Positions 1 through 9,532 are shown, counted from the stretch's first letter. The stretch: DNA of 64,000 nt from Pseudothioglobus sp905182815 (GCF_048087625.1 NZ_CP159805.1:868001-932000), one strand, 5' to 3'. Translations and numbers: made by a program. The notes: generated by a model from the sequence alone, not told the origin.

Positions 1-451
1 GAGTGAAATAATCATTAATGCCTTGGTTATTTTCTTCGATTGATTTAGCAGTTTTTAAATCTGTAAACATACCGGTTATGATTTTTGCAATTGTATCTCT
101 TTGTTTAATGCAGGCATCAAAGTCCTCTATGTAATCCTTGTAACCTCTGATAGCATATATCGTATAGTTGTTTGGTATAGTATTCTTAATAAAAACTGAG
201 GCTTTGTCATATATATTTTTCTCTCTCGGTACTATGATTTCCAAGAATTTATTTGGTTCATTGAGATAAGAATATCTATTTAAATCTTTGTATTTCTCAA
301 TCCCATCAAGTATTTCATCTTCACTCATAAATTCTAGCAGGCTGTCCCCAAGGCTTATATCTACAACTTCGAAATTTGCAAAATGGACTGCAAGAACTGC
401 AGGGGAATTAAGAAAGAATAGTGAAAGCAGAAGTAGGGGTAGTTTTTTCAT
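1..451 (-). CDS. Secreted protein of unknown function (C-terminus outside window)
   Basis: Reading the minus strand from an ATG at 451 gives about 150 codons without a stop, running off the left edge. The N-terminus (MKKLPLLLLSLFFLNSPAVLA) is a classical signal peptide with an Ala-x-Ala-like end near residue 21, so the product is probably exported. The mature part is acidic and mixed in character (LGDSLLEFMSEDEILDGIEK), with one Cys in view and no motif I recognise. It lies downstream of kbl on the same strand with a gap of about 100 bases. The function is unknown. The signal peptide is seen directly; export is inferred from it. Confidence 0.7.
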   Translation of the reverse strand, partial: MKKLPLLLLSLFFLNSPAVLAVHFANFEVVDISLGDSLLEFMSEDEILDGIEKYKDLNRYSYLNEPNKFLEIIVPREKNIYDKASVFIKNTIPNNYTIYAIRGYKDYIEDFDACIKQRDTIAKIITGMFTDLKTAKSIEENNQGINDYFT

Positions 452-557
452 AATAGGATTATATGTTAACTAAGACTAAAGTCCAAACATCGTTTAATCT
501 GAGAGAGCGACTATTATTAATAGTTAGTCGAGTTCAGTACCGATTAATTATTTTTCT

Positions 558-1751
558 TTAATTTGATAAATCCTTATAAGTAGAGGAAAAAGCTTCAATT
601 GCTTTATCTAAATCACCTTTAGTATGTCCCGCTGATATTTGTACTCTGATTCTTGCTTTGCCTTTTGGCACTACAGGAAAGAAAAAACCAATTGCATAAA
701 TCCCCTTTTCTAGAAGTTTGACTGACATCTTTTGTGCTAATTTAGCATCACCTAACATGACTGGAACAATTGGATGAACGCCATCATCTACATTAAAGCC
801 TGCCTCTTGCATACCTTGACGAAAGTAATTCGTATTCTTTTCTAGATGATCTCTTAGTTCTGTAGAGTTTGAAAGCATCTCTAATACTTTTATCGAGGCT
901 GCACATATAGAAGGCGCAACAGTATTTGAAAATAAATAGGGTCTGGAGCCTTGCCTCAACATGTCAATGATTTCTTGACGACCTGAGGTGAAACCACCCG
1001 AGCCACCACCAAGCGCTTTGCCAAAGGTTCCAGTAATAATATCAACACGGTCCATCACATCACAATATTCATGAACCCCGCGGCCTGTCTTGCCTATAAA
1101 GCCAGTCGCATGACAGTCATCATGATGGACCATAGCATCATACTTATCAGCCAAGTCACATATTTTGTCGAGCTGTGCAATAGTGCCATCCATCGAAAAA
1201 ACACCGTCAGTTGTAATTAGAATACGTCGAGCTCCACTCTCTTTAGCTTCAATTAGTTTTGCTTCAAGATCAGTTATATCATTGTGCTTATAACGAAATC
1301 GAGCGGCCTTACAAAGACGAACACCATCAATGATTGAAGCATGGTTGAGTTCATCAGATATAACCGCATCGTCCTTAGACAAAATTGTTTCAAAGAGCCC
1401 TGTATTGGCATCAAAACAAGCTGCGTAGAGAATCGTATCTTCCATGCCAAGAAATTCACTAACCTTGTGTTCAAGTTTTTTATGGATGCTCTGAGTACCG
1501 CAAATAAAGCGGACAGATGACAAGCCAAAACCCCAGTCACTAAAACTATCTTTAGCTGCTTGAATTACCTCAGAATGGTTTGCTAACCCAAGATAATTGT
1601 TCGCGCACATGTTGATCACTTCAGTGCCACCTTCAAGTGTAATTTGGTTTTTTTGATCAGATGCAATGACGCGTTCAGTTTTCCATAAACTTGCCTCTTT
1701 AATGGCATTTAAATCTTTTTCTAAGCTCACTTTTGCACTTTTAAAACTCAT
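558..1751 (-). CDS. kbl: 2-amino-3-ketobutyrate CoA ligase (glycine C-acetyltransferase)
   Basis: This PLP enzyme of the alpha-oxoamine synthase family cleaves 2-amino-3-ketobutyrate with CoA to glycine and acetyl-CoA, the second step of threonine breakdown. The protein has 397 residues, as in E. coli Kbl. Visible motifs are NNYLGLANH near 51, the His-Asp pair around 210-214 and the PLP lysine in GTFGKALGGG (K245). It sits 14 bases downstream of tdh on the same strand, so the two form the usual tdh-kbl operon. I see nothing abnormal. The family is certain, and the tdh neighbour decides Kbl over the related 8-amino-7-oxononanoate synthase. Confidence 0.96.
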   Translation of the reverse strand: MSFKSAKVSLEKDLNAIKEASLWKTERVIASDQKNQITLEGGTEVINMCANNYLGLANHSEVIQAAKDSFSDWGFGLSSVRFICGTQSIHKKLEHKVSEFLGMEDTILYAACFDANTGLFETILSKDDAVISDELNHASIIDGVRLCKAARFRYKHNDITDLEAKLIEAKESGARRILITTDGVFSMDGTIAQLDKICDLADKYDAMVHHDDCHATGFIGKTGRGVHEYCDVMDRVDIITGTFGKALGGGSGGFTSGRQEIIDMLRQGSRPYLFSNTVAPSICAASIKVLEMLSNSTELRDHLEKNTNYFRQGMQEAGFNVDDGVHPIVPVMLGDAKLAQKMSVKLLEKGIYAIGFFFPVVPKGKARIRVQISAGHTKGDLDKAIEAFSSTYKDLSN

Positions 1752-1765
1752 TAAAATTCCTTAAA

Positions 1766-2800
1766 TTAATCTTCCCAATTGAGGATGACTTTGCCAGATT
1801 GGCCTGAACACATTACATCAAAACCCTTCTGGAAGTCTGTGTAGTGGTAATGGTGGGTAATAATTTTTTCAAGTGGGAGCCCACTTTGTACCATCATAGA
1901 GCCTTTATACCAAGTCTCAAAAATCTCACGACCATAAATACCTTTTATATGTAGCCCTTTGAATACAACCAAGTCCCAATCAATACCAGAACCCGAAGGC
2001 ATGATGGCCAGCATTGCTACCTTGCCACCATTAATCATTTTATTAAGCATCTCCCCAAATGCCTGAGGGGAACCTGACATTTCAAAGCCAACATCAAAGC
2101 CTTCAAAAATACCTAAACTTTCCATTAATTCTTTCGTGATTTGATTTTTTTCAACATTAACAGTGATTACTTTCGGTAAGATTTTTTTAACTAAATTAAG
2201 GCGGTATTCATTTAAATCAGTAATTACTATATTACGAGCACCACTGTGAGTAGCAACCATTGCTGCCATAATTCCAATTGGACCTGCGCCAGTTATTAAA
2301 ATATCCTCTCCTACCATATCAAATGAAAGCGCGGTATGAACTGCATTCCCATATGGGTCGAAACAGGCTAGTAAGTCCGCTGAAATTTTGACACTTGGTT
2401 TAAATACATTTTCTGCTGGAACCGATACATACTCTGCAAAAGATCCATCTCGATTAACTCCAATCCCAACAGTATTAGGACACAGGTGTTTGCGTCCACC
2501 TAGACAGTTACGGCATCGATTGCAAACTATATGACCTTCAGCAGAAACCAGATCACCAACCTTTAATCCAACAACACTTTCACCTAACTCAGCTATAACT
2601 CCAGCAAATTCATGACCTGTTGTCATTGGCACAGATATGGTTTTTTTTGCCCATGCATCCCAATTATAAATATGTATGTCAGTACCACAAATTGCAGTTT
2701 TCTGAACTTTGACGAGCACATCGTTACTGCTTACCTCTGGCATGGGAACGTCTTCAAGCCAAATCCCTTTCTCAGAGTGGCTTTTAACTAATGCTTTCAC
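1766..2800 (-). CDS. tdh: L-threonine 3-dehydrogenase
   Basis: This zinc-dependent medium-chain dehydrogenase oxidises L-threonine to 2-amino-3-ketobutyrate with NAD+, feeding Kbl. It has 344 residues (E. coli 341). The catalytic zinc ligands C38, H63 and E64 are in place, the structural zinc cysteines C93, C96, C99 and C107 are all present, and a Rossmann glycine motif (GAGPIGIMAA) follows. It is the first gene of tdh-kbl. A 19-base palindrome lies about 45-63 bases upstream of its start and could be an operator. Threonine catabolism here yields glycine and acetyl-CoA; glyA elsewhere in the window can carry on glycine metabolism. Confidence 0.97.
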   Translation of the reverse strand: MKALVKSHSEKGIWLEDVPMPEVSSNDVLVKVQKTAICGTDIHIYNWDAWAKKTISVPMTTGHEFAGVIAELGESVVGLKVGDLVSAEGHIVCNRCRNCLGGRKHLCPNTVGIGVNRDGSFAEYVSVPAENVFKPSVKISADLLACFDPYGNAVHTALSFDMVGEDILITGAGPIGIMAAMVATHSGARNIVITDLNEYRLNLVKKILPKVITVNVEKNQITKELMESLGIFEGFDVGFEMSGSPQAFGEMLNKMINGGKVAMLAIMPSGSGIDWDLVVFKGLHIKGIYGREIFETWYKGSMMVQSGLPLEKIITHHYHYTDFQKGFDVMCSGQSGKVILNWED

Positions 2801-2844
2801 AATATAATCCTTAGTTGTTTAAAAAAATATTAGTGAGTAGAATT

Positions 2845-2863
2845 TATATCAATAATTGATATA
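2845..2863. promoter_or_regulatory. 19-base palindrome upstream of tdh-kbl, possible operator
   Basis: The bases TATATCAATAATTGATATA form a perfect palindrome with a single central base. It lies in the 135-base gap between pntB and tdh, about 45-63 bases before the tdh start codon, where a regulator could bind. It is AT-only apart from one C/G pair, so chance is not negligible in such AT-rich DNA. No regulator can be named. Confidence 0.35.
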
Positions 2864-2935
2864 TCATTTTATAGAAAGGGGCTATAGACGTTTAGTTGAT
2901 TCTCAAATTCTAGATTATAAATAGTTCTTATTTAA

Positions 2936-4369
2936 TTAGTCTATAAGTGGTAAGAGTTTATCAATAGATTCTTTTGCATCCCCGTAGAACATTCTTGCAT
3001 TCTCCTTAAAGAATAATGGATTTTCGATGCCAGAATATCCTGTTCCCTGACCCCGCTTGGAGACAAATACTTGTTTAGCCTTCCAGCATTCTAATACAGG
3101 CATGCCTGCAATTGGGCTGTTTGGGTCTTCTTGAGCAGCTGGATTCACAATATCATTAGATCCAATTACAATAGCCACATCGGTATCTGGGAAGTCATCA
3201 TTAATCTCCTCCATCTCCATAACGATGTCATAAGGTACCCGCGCTTCCGCTAGAAGAACATTCATATGACCTGGCAAGCGACCAGCTACTGGATGGATTG
3301 CAAAGCGAACATTTTTTCCTTGAGCTATTAACTTACGCGCTAATTCAGACACTGATTGTTGAGCTTGGGCAACTGCCATACCGTAACCTGGGATTATTAC
3401 GATACTTTCAGCTTCATTTAATACAGAGGCAACACCGTCTACATCAATAGAGACCTGCTCTCCATTAATCTCCATTTGAGGACCAGATGAACCACCAAAG
3501 CCACCAAGGATTACGCTCACAAAGGACCGATTCATGGCTTTACACATGATGTAGGATAAAATAGCACCTGATGATCCTACTAAAGCTCCAACAACAATCA
3601 AAAGGTCATTACCAAGACTAAATCCAATCGCAGCAGCAGCCCAGCCTGAATATGAATTCAGCATCGATACAACTACCGGCATGTCTGCACCACCAATACC
3701 CATGACAAGGTGATAACCGATAAATAAAGCCATGACCATCAGAATGATCATCGACAATAACTCACCAGAATTTAAATACCAAGCTACAGATAGTACTGAC
3801 ACAATAGCTGCAGTTGCATTAAGAAAGTGACCCCCAGGAAGCTTGATAGCTTCTGAAGTTACTCTGCCTGCTAACTTGCTATAAGCAATCACTGAGCCTG
3901 TAAAAGTAACAGCACCAATCCAGATACCCAAAGCTGTCTCAACACGAAGAATGTTTATCTCTACCACTGACTTTTTAGCAAGTAGCCCTGAAAACCCTTC
4001 AAGCATTTTCTTGGAAGTATCATCCATAGAGGCAATATTAACCAGTTCAAAATGAGTGTTAAAGCCCACAAATACCGCGGCAAGTCCAACCAAAGCATGC
4101 ATACCAGCAACTAACTCTGGCATTTCAGTCATCCCTACTTTCGACGCTAAAAGGTAACCTATCAAGCCACCTGCTGCAATCAGAGCCAGTGAGAGCCACC
4201 AATGCCCTAATCCAGGACCTAGTAGGGTGGCAGATACAGCTAAGGCCATTCCAGTAATACCATACCAGACCGCGCGCTTTGCGCTTTCCTGACCAGACAG
4301 CCCGCCAAGTGATAGAATAAATAACACCGCTGCAAGAACATAAACAGCAGAAGTAAAGCCTATTTCCAT
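2936..4369 (-). CDS. pntB: NAD(P) transhydrogenase subunit beta
   Basis: PntB carries the NADP(H)-binding domain and most of the membrane helices of the proton-translocating transhydrogenase, which makes NADPH from NADH using the proton gradient. The open frame extends to 4405, but the ATG at 4369 (MEIGFTSAVYVLAAV) gives 477 residues, starts at the first membrane helix as in known PntB, and avoids overlap with pntA. About nine hydrophobic segments fill the first two thirds. The C-terminal dIII domain has the NADP loop GYGMAVAQAQ and the later GSNDIVNPAA segment. It follows pntA with a gap of 13 bases. In a cell with proteorhodopsin, light-driven proton motive force could drive this enzyme (inference). 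Confidence 0.95.
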   Translation of the reverse strand: MEIGFTSAVYVLAAVLFILSLGGLSGQESAKRAVWYGITGMALAVSATLLGPGLGHWWLSLALIAAGGLIGYLLASKVGMTEMPELVAGMHALVGLAAVFVGFNTHFELVNIASMDDTSKKMLEGFSGLLAKKSVVEINILRVETALGIWIGAVTFTGSVIAYSKLAGRVTSEAIKLPGGHFLNATAAIVSVLSVAWYLNSGELLSMIILMVMALFIGYHLVMGIGGADMPVVVSMLNSYSGWAAAAIGFSLGNDLLIVVGALVGSSGAILSYIMCKAMNRSFVSVILGGFGGSSGPQMEINGEQVSIDVDGVASVLNEAESIVIIPGYGMAVAQAQQSVSELARKLIAQGKNVRFAIHPVAGRLPGHMNVLLAEARVPYDIVMEMEEINDDFPDTDVAIVIGSNDIVNPAAQEDPNSPIAGMPVLECWKAKQVFVSKRGQGTGYSGIENPLFFKENARMFYGDAKESIDKLLPLID

Positions 4370-4382
4370 GACGTCAGCCTCA

Positions 4383-5954
4383 TTAAGATTTTTGGAACAT
4401 GGCAAGCATGCGCCTGGTTACAAGGAAGCCACCAAATATATTAATGCCAGCAAAAAACACCGATATCGCAGCAAGAACCATGACTATAGAGCTGGATGAG
4501 TTTATCTGAAGTATTGCTCCCAATATTATGATTGATGAAATCGCATTGGTCACAGCCATCAGTGGCGTATGAAGAGAGTGGCTAACATTCCAAATAACTT
4601 GAAAACCAACAAAAACAGATAAGATAAAAACAATAAAGTGCTGCATAAAACTTGCTGGTGCATAGCTTCCAACTAAGAATAACAATGCGCCTCCAACAAA
4701 AAGTAATATAACTTGGTTTTTAGTCTGTTTTTTAAAGGCTACAACCTCATCAGCTCGAACCTCTTCAGGGGTTTTATCTGGAACCCTTGCTTTTTGAATA
4801 GCGGCAATAGCCTGTACTTTTGGAGGTGGAGGAGGAAAAGTAATCTTTCCATTGTGAACGACCGTTGCGCCGCGGATAACGTCATCCTCCATATCATGAA
4901 CTATCACTCCATCTTTGTTTGGAGTCAAGTCATCAATCATGTGGCGAATATTACTGGCATAAAGAGTGCTCGCCTGAGCGGCCATTCGGCTTGGAAAGTC
5001 TGTATACCCAATAATAATTACGCCATTATCTGTAACAATGCGCTCATCTATAACAGTAAGCTTGCAATTTCCACCTTTTTCAGCAGCCAGATCTACTATC
5101 ACTGAGCCAGGTTTCATACTGGCAACCATATCCTTAGTCCAAAGCTCAGGCGCTTCTCGATTAGGAATTAAAGCGGTAGTAATCACAATATCCATATCAG
5201 GCGCAATCTCTCGGAACTTGGATAATTGAGCGTTAGTAAATTCAGGCGAGGATACAGCAGCGTAACCTCCAGTTGAGGTGCTATTGTTCTGTTCATCTTC
5301 AAAATCTAAGAAAACAAATTCAGCGCCCATAGACTCTACCTGCTCGGCAACTTCTGGGCGAACGTCAAATGCATAGGTGATAGCACCAAGAGAGGTAGAG
5401 GTGCCAATTGCTGCGAGTCCAGCAACACCGGCGCCAACTACTAAGACCTTTGCTGGGGGTACTTTACCGGCTGCTGTCATCTGTCCAGTAAAAAAGCGGC
5501 CAAAGTTGTTACTCGCCTCAATCACTGCGCGATAGCCGGAAATATTGGCCATAGAAGATAATGCATCCATTTTTTGGGCGCGACTAATGCGCGGCACCAT
5601 ATCCATAGCAATAACGCTAGCCTCTTTAGCTTTAGCCATTTCCATTAACACTTCATTGGCGCCTGGATAGAAAAAAGAGATTAGTGTCTTGGAGGATGAA
5701 AGTCTTTTGATTTCAGATTCACTTGGCGGCTGAACCTTAACAATTACATCACTTGCCTTTATAAGCGCTTCGCCAGATTTGCAGATCTCAACACCGACAT
5801 CTTCATATTGCTTATCAATAAAGCCAGCTGCAATACCAGCACCCGATTCAACCAGGCACTCATGACCAAGCTTTTTTAGCTTAATTGCACTGTCTGGAGT
5901 TAGGGCAACACGCTGTTCACCTGAAGAGGTTTCTTTAAGAGCTCCAATTTTCAT
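4383..5954 (-). CDS. pntA: NAD(P) transhydrogenase subunit alpha
   Basis: PntA holds the NAD(H)-binding domain I and the first membrane helices of transhydrogenase. I start it at 5954 (MKIGALKETS), the canonical N-terminus; an in-frame ATG at 6002 adds 16 residues that do not look like PntA. This gives 523 residues, close to the one-piece enterobacterial alpha subunit, so alpha-1 and alpha-2 are fused. The NAD site GAGVAGL is at about 174-180, followed by RPEVAEQVESMGAEF. A proline-rich hinge (PPPPK) leads into three or four C-terminal hydrophobic helices. It is co-transcribed with pntB. Confidence 0.95.
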   Translation of the reverse strand: MKIGALKETSSGEQRVALTPDSAIKLKKLGHECLVESGAGIAAGFIDKQYEDVGVEICKSGEALIKASDVIVKVQPPSESEIKRLSSSKTLISFFYPGANEVLMEMAKAKEASVIAMDMVPRISRAQKMDALSSMANISGYRAVIEASNNFGRFFTGQMTAAGKVPPAKVLVVGAGVAGLAAIGTSTSLGAITYAFDVRPEVAEQVESMGAEFVFLDFEDEQNNSTSTGGYAAVSSPEFTNAQLSKFREIAPDMDIVITTALIPNREAPELWTKDMVASMKPGSVIVDLAAEKGGNCKLTVIDERIVTDNGVIIIGYTDFPSRMAAQASTLYASNIRHMIDDLTPNKDGVIVHDMEDDVIRGATVVHNGKITFPPPPPKVQAIAAIQKARVPDKTPEEVRADEVVAFKKQTKNQVILLFVGGALLFLVGSYAPASFMQHFIVFILSVFVGFQVIWNVSHSLHTPLMAVTNAISSIIILGAILQINSSSSIVMVLAAISVFFAGINIFGGFLVTRRMLAMFQKS

Positions 5955-6158
5955 AACTTTCAACCTTTTATTTAAACGTTCTTGAAATGCTCTTATTACC
6001 AAAAAAATCTATGTGATAGGACTTCTTAGACATATTTATTAAAAGGATTTTAGATGAAAAAAATATAAATTATTAGAGCGATAAACTTAAAAATATTATG
6101 GTTTAATCTACCCCATAAATACAAAATAGAGCAAAAGATTTGTCTTGCCCCAACATAT

Positions 6159-6509
6159 TTAATCACCTTTCCCGGGCTTTTCAGAAAATAAATGCATCTT
6201 TCCATCTGGAAAATTATCCGGGTGATATTTTTCATGCTCAGGGTCTGGACCACTATTTTCAGTTATAACTGGCCAATTCATATCAGTGCTGTATTTTCTA
6301 TTGAACTCTAACCATTTAACGCCAACAGGATCAGTATCAGGCAATATAGCTTCAACTGGACACTCTGGGACGCAGACATCACAATCAATGCACTCATCTG
6401 GATTAATAACTAGTGTATTTTCACCTTCATAGAAACAATCTACTGGACACACCTCAACACAATCTAGGTGCTTACATTTAATACAACCATCGGTTACTAC
6501 GTAGGCCAT
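6159..6509 (-). CDS. fdxA: 7Fe ferredoxin, FdxA type
   Basis: This is a small electron carrier predicted to hold one 3Fe-4S and one 4Fe-4S cluster. Its 116 residues match the FdxA / Azotobacter ferredoxin I family (about 107). The first cluster region has C9, C17, C21 and C25 with an extra C12; the second has C40, C43, C46 and C50 followed by Pro. The eight-residue spacing between C9 and C17 is what marks the 7Fe type. It is a single gene with about 120 bases to the next gene on its right. Its redox partner cannot be read from the context. Cytoplasmic. Confidence 0.93.
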   Translation of the reverse strand: MAYVVTDGCIKCKHLDCVEVCPVDCFYEGENTLVINPDECIDCDVCVPECPVEAILPDTDPVGVKWLEFNRKYSTDMNWPVITENSGPDPEHEKYHPDNFPDGKMHLFSEKPGKGD

Positions 6510-6627
6510 TTGACTTCATCCAAATAATAGAAACTAAAAATATAACTCTGTGTTAATTTGAACACATTCTATTAAGAATAAAAACATGAAATACAACAAA
6601 CATCAAAAAGAGTACAATTGATGAGTA

Positions 6628-6828
6628 ATGGCTTTACTTCAACTAGCGGAAAGAACTATGAAAAAACAGAATGAAGAACTAAAAACCAAGAAGAAAAAGA
6701 AATTATCATTGCAAGAAAAAGCAATAATGGCCACAAATGCAAGGTCTGAAGAGTCAGACATTCATAATTCTGACTGGAATCCGGGTTCACTAAATAGACT
6801 GAATAAGGCTTTAAAAGAAGAGAGTTAA
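6628..6828 (+). CDS. Small basic hypothetical protein
   Basis: This is a 66-codon frame whose product is very lysine- and glutamate-rich (KKQNEELKTKKKKKLSLQEK) and then turns into a low-complexity tail with one Trp. I do not recognise it. The ATG at 6628 has little ribosome-binding sequence; the in-frame ATG at 6658 follows GGAAAG at a sensible distance, so the real product may be the shorter 56-residue form. It lies between the divergent fdxA and the UPF0324 permease gene. It may be a helical, nucleic-acid-binding or structural peptide, but that is only a guess from composition. Confidence 0.45.
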   Translation: MALLQLAERTMKKQNEELKTKKKKKLSLQEKAIMATNARSEESDIHNSDWNPGSLNRLNKALKEES

Positions 6829-6930
6829 TATTTAATTGCTATGTGATTAATTAAAAAACCATACCGCCACTTTAGATCTATATTGATTTAAAATGACTCG
6901 CCGTATCAATTACCTTAAATACCTTTCTAA

Positions 6931-7938
6931 ATGAATTCCTTGATTATTAAATTACAAGATCGACTTAATGGGCTTTTCCCTGGCCTAATTGTTGTTGGGA
7001 CAATAGCCGCAGCAGCAGGATTTCTAAGCCTTCACTACAAAGCCCCAGTGATGCTCTTTGCACTCCTAATTGGTATTGCCTTTAACTTTCTAGCAACCGA
7101 TGAGCGATGTGCTCAAGGTATAGAGTTCTCAAGTAAAAAAATTCTTCGCTTTGGTGTTGCATTATTAGGCTTCAGAGTTACGCTTGATCAAATTTTAGGT
7201 CTTGGTACGAATGTACTTTTACTTGTTCCAATTCTTGTGCTTTCATCGATTACAATTAGTTGGTTCATCGCGAAGTTGATGGGTAGGCGTTATCTTTTTG
7301 GACTTTTAACCGCGTGCGCTGTTTCAATTTGCGGCGCAGCTGCGGCGCTCGCTGTTGCCTCCGTCCTCCCTAATTGGAAAGATAGGCATCGCGATACTTT
7401 ATTTGTTGTTGTCTGCGTAACAGCGCTCTCAACCTTTGCGATGATTGCCTATCCTATTTTGTTTTCAGTAGGGGGCTTTAGTGACGTTGAGATTGGAATC
7501 CTTATTGGGGCAACCATCCATGATGTTGCGCAGGTAGTCGGCGCTGGTTATGCCGTTTCTAATGAGACCGGTGATGTAGCTACCTTTATTAAGCTACTGA
7601 GAATTTCAATGCTACCGTTCATTGTTATTATTATTGCGCTTTTATTAAAGGGTGATGATGAGCTTGGTACTATTAGCCCTAAAGCATTCCCATGGTTTGC
7701 CCTTGGCTTTGCCTTATGCTTGATTGTAAATAGCATCGGATTCATACCTCAAATGTTAACGGGGTTTCTTGCGGACATCTCGCAATGGTTTTTAGTGTTC
7801 GCTATTGCAGGGCTTGGCATTTCCACATCACTTAAGTCGATGATGGAGCTAGGCGGAAAATCAATCGCACTTATGGTCTTACAAACTGTCGCTTTACTTG
7901 GTATTGCAGTTCTCGCTGTTTCAACGGACTTCATCTAA
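6931..7938 (+). CDS. UPF0324 (YeiH-like) membrane protein, putative sulfate exporter family
   Basis: This is a 335-residue integral membrane protein of the UPF0324 family, sometimes called YeiH or putative sulfate exporter. About ten hydrophobic helices are visible. Family hallmarks are LRFGVALLGFRVTLDQI, the pore-like CAVSICGAAAALAVASVLP and GATIHDVAQVVGAGYAVS. The biochemical role of the family is not firmly established; export of sulfate or another small anion has been proposed. In a sulfur-oxidising relative that would make sense, but no sulfur gene lies nearby. A short gene with a strong ribosome-binding site follows 13 bases downstream. Confidence 0.85.
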   Translation: MNSLIIKLQDRLNGLFPGLIVVGTIAAAAGFLSLHYKAPVMLFALLIGIAFNFLATDERCAQGIEFSSKKILRFGVALLGFRVTLDQILGLGTNVLLLVPILVLSSITISWFIAKLMGRRYLFGLLTACAVSICGAAAALAVASVLPNWKDRHRDTLFVVVCVTALSTFAMIAYPILFSVGGFSDVEIGILIGATIHDVAQVVGAGYAVSNETGDVATFIKLLRISMLPFIVIIIALLLKGDDELGTISPKAFPWFALGFALCLIVNSIGFIPQMLTGFLADISQWFLVFAIAGLGISTSLKSMMELGGKSIALMVLQTVALLGIAVLAVSTDFI

Positions 7939-7951
7939 CAAAGGAGAGAAT

Positions 7952-8146
7952 ATGAAGGTTTTAGAGGTTTTAGATGCTGAATTGGTTTTGGTGGATTTAG
8001 AGGTGAATTTAGGAAGTAAAAAGCAAAACAGCCCAACGCTTTGTGCTCGTTACAACGGAAAAATTATTCCCTTGAGCACGCCAGATGGAAGGCCAATCCT
8101 AATGAAGGAAAATAACGCTATAGAAGGGGACTCAGTAGTTAAATAA
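7952..8146 (+). CDS. Small conserved-looking hypothetical protein
   Basis: A 64-codon gene starts at ATG 7952, seven bases after a near-perfect ribosome-binding site (AAAGGAGAG). The frame is open further upstream to 7898, but that part overlaps the permease gene and has no such site. The product (MKVLEVLDAELVLVDLEVNL...) looks like a compact beta-rich domain with a DGRPI turn, has one Cys and no membrane segment. I do not recognise it. The 13-base spacing suggests co-transcription with the UPF0324 permease. Confidence 0.6.
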   Translation: MKVLEVLDAELVLVDLEVNLGSKKQNSPTLCARYNGKIIPLSTPDGRPILMKENNAIEGDSVVK

Positions 8147-8229
8147 ATATTCTAAAAACCATTGATTAAGTTAATGAATAGCTTTGGATAAAATTAACAG
8201 TTGTGAATTAATAAAAACTTGTGTTGTGT

Positions 8230-9378
8230 CTAAATCATCTTAGTCGCATACCAGTTAGAAAATGAGGCAACGTTTTCTTCCATTAGAGGAGAAAATTGAC
8301 CCTGCAGTGATGGTGAATTTCGAAGCCCTTTATGTTGATTCTCTAGAGCAATAATGTCCTCACTCATGGCGTCATCAAGGCGCTGATAATAGGCTAGAGA
8401 CTTTTCATTAAAATCAGGTAGCTCCGTTGTACTTTTTGGAAAACAAATGCTTTGACGTATTTGGCAGCGCTCTGAACTGATTGGAGTGGCTTCATAAACC
8501 CAAATCGCCTCTTGGCTTGCTGCAAAAGTCATATTTGGAAAAATCCAGCTATACCGAGCTCCAAGGCTCCATGGCTCTGTTAAACTCGCCATTTTTGATA
8601 ATGCGCTGAGTTGTTGGGCCTCAAGAAGGGCGCCAGTGCCAGAGGTAAGTCCAAACTGACTCGCATAGTCACCCGATGTAATGTCTGACTCTTCAGGCTT
8701 CCAATAGAGATTATCGATGCTGGTTGGGTGCACGTTGTTCAGGTGGTAGTATTCATTAAAAACATCTAAAAATGCCTTCCAATTGCACTGCACTTCAAAG
8801 GCTTGACGCCTTGTCGTTACAAGATCGTTCAATGCCCAAGGCTTATGAAGTTTTGCAAAATCGCCTAACTGCTTCTCTAAACTTGTTGACTCACTCCCAA
8901 TAAAAGCAAACAAGAAGCCTTCAACTTCTTTTAAGTCATACTCAATCAGTGAGTGCTCTGCGAAATCAAAATTTGGATTTTTATCCATCTCTTTGGCGTG
9001 AATTAGGACTCCATCTTGTGAATATGTCCAGCCATGAAAAGGGCAACTAATTGCTTGGCATTGTCCGTTACCCTCTAACAACTTAGCGCCGCGATGCCTA
9101 CAGGTATTTGCATATAACCGCAAAGCTTTATCTTGATCACGAATCAATAAAAGCGCTTGACCGCATAACTCTAATGCTTCATATTGACCCGGAAGCATCA
9201 ATCTATCTGCCCGACCTAACCCCAACCATTGATCTGTAAAAATACGTTTTTTTTCTTGTGTAAAAATAGAATTCTGCCAATAGAATTCAAAAGGGAGGCT
9301 CCTTCTATGCGGCAGTGGTAACGTGCATAGCTTTAGATTTTTTAGTAGTTTATTTTCAATTTTCTCGCTGTTTTTCAT
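8230..9378 (-). CDS. Rieske non-heme iron oxygenase, alpha subunit type
   Basis: This 382-residue oxygenase hydroxylates or demethylates a small organic substrate using electrons from a separate reductase. The Rieske 2Fe-2S ligands are C93, H95, C112 and H115 (CRHRG and CPFHGW). The catalytic iron site is in NEYYHLNNVHP, with ligands H212 and H217 and the bridging acid region before them; the third Asp ligand is probably in the MSEDIIALENQ segment. The layout resembles the choline monooxygenase / glycine betaine demethylase branch more than true aromatic dioxygenases, but I cannot name the substrate. No reductase or beta subunit gene is adjacent, so it must borrow a partner. It stands alone, divergent from the nucleotidase gene. 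Confidence 0.85.
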   Translation of the reverse strand: MKNSEKIENKLLKNLKLCTLPLPHRRSLPFEFYWQNSIFTQEKKRIFTDQWLGLGRADRLMLPGQYEALELCGQALLLIRDQDKALRLYANTCRHRGAKLLEGNGQCQAISCPFHGWTYSQDGVLIHAKEMDKNPNFDFAEHSLIEYDLKEVEGFLFAFIGSESTSLEKQLGDFAKLHKPWALNDLVTTRRQAFEVQCNWKAFLDVFNEYYHLNNVHPTSIDNLYWKPEESDITSGDYASQFGLTSGTGALLEAQQLSALSKMASLTEPWSLGARYSWIFPNMTFAASQEAIWVYEATPISSERCQIRQSICFPKSTTELPDFNEKSLAYYQRLDDAMSEDIIALENQHKGLRNSPSLQGQFSPLMEENVASFSNWYATKMI

Positions 9379-9532
9379 CGTTAATTGCTTTAATTGATTT
9401 TTAAATAATACATTGTTATTTTGAATTACATTGGAGCATGAGTCTACCCATAATAAATATTTTGATAAATAATATAATAAATAGGATTACAATATAACCT
9501 CAACTATTTTTTAATTACAGGGGAGAGTAATT

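Noticed and set aside
508..530. Hairpin CGACTA...TAGTCG after kbl
   Set aside because: Short stem, no T tract on the minus strand, so not called as a terminator.
1274..1540. Open frame inside kbl, and similar long frames opposite pntA, RND, etf and others
   Set aside because: They lie within confident genes in another frame, have no ribosome sites and no recognisable product.
2936..4405. Long pntB frame starting at 4405
   Set aside because: The first 12 residues overlap pntA and do not look like PntB; ATG at 4369 fits the family.
7898..7951. Upstream extension of the small gene after the UPF0324 permease
   Set aside because: It lies inside the permease gene and lacks a ribosome site, whereas ATG 7952 has AAAGGAGAG in front.
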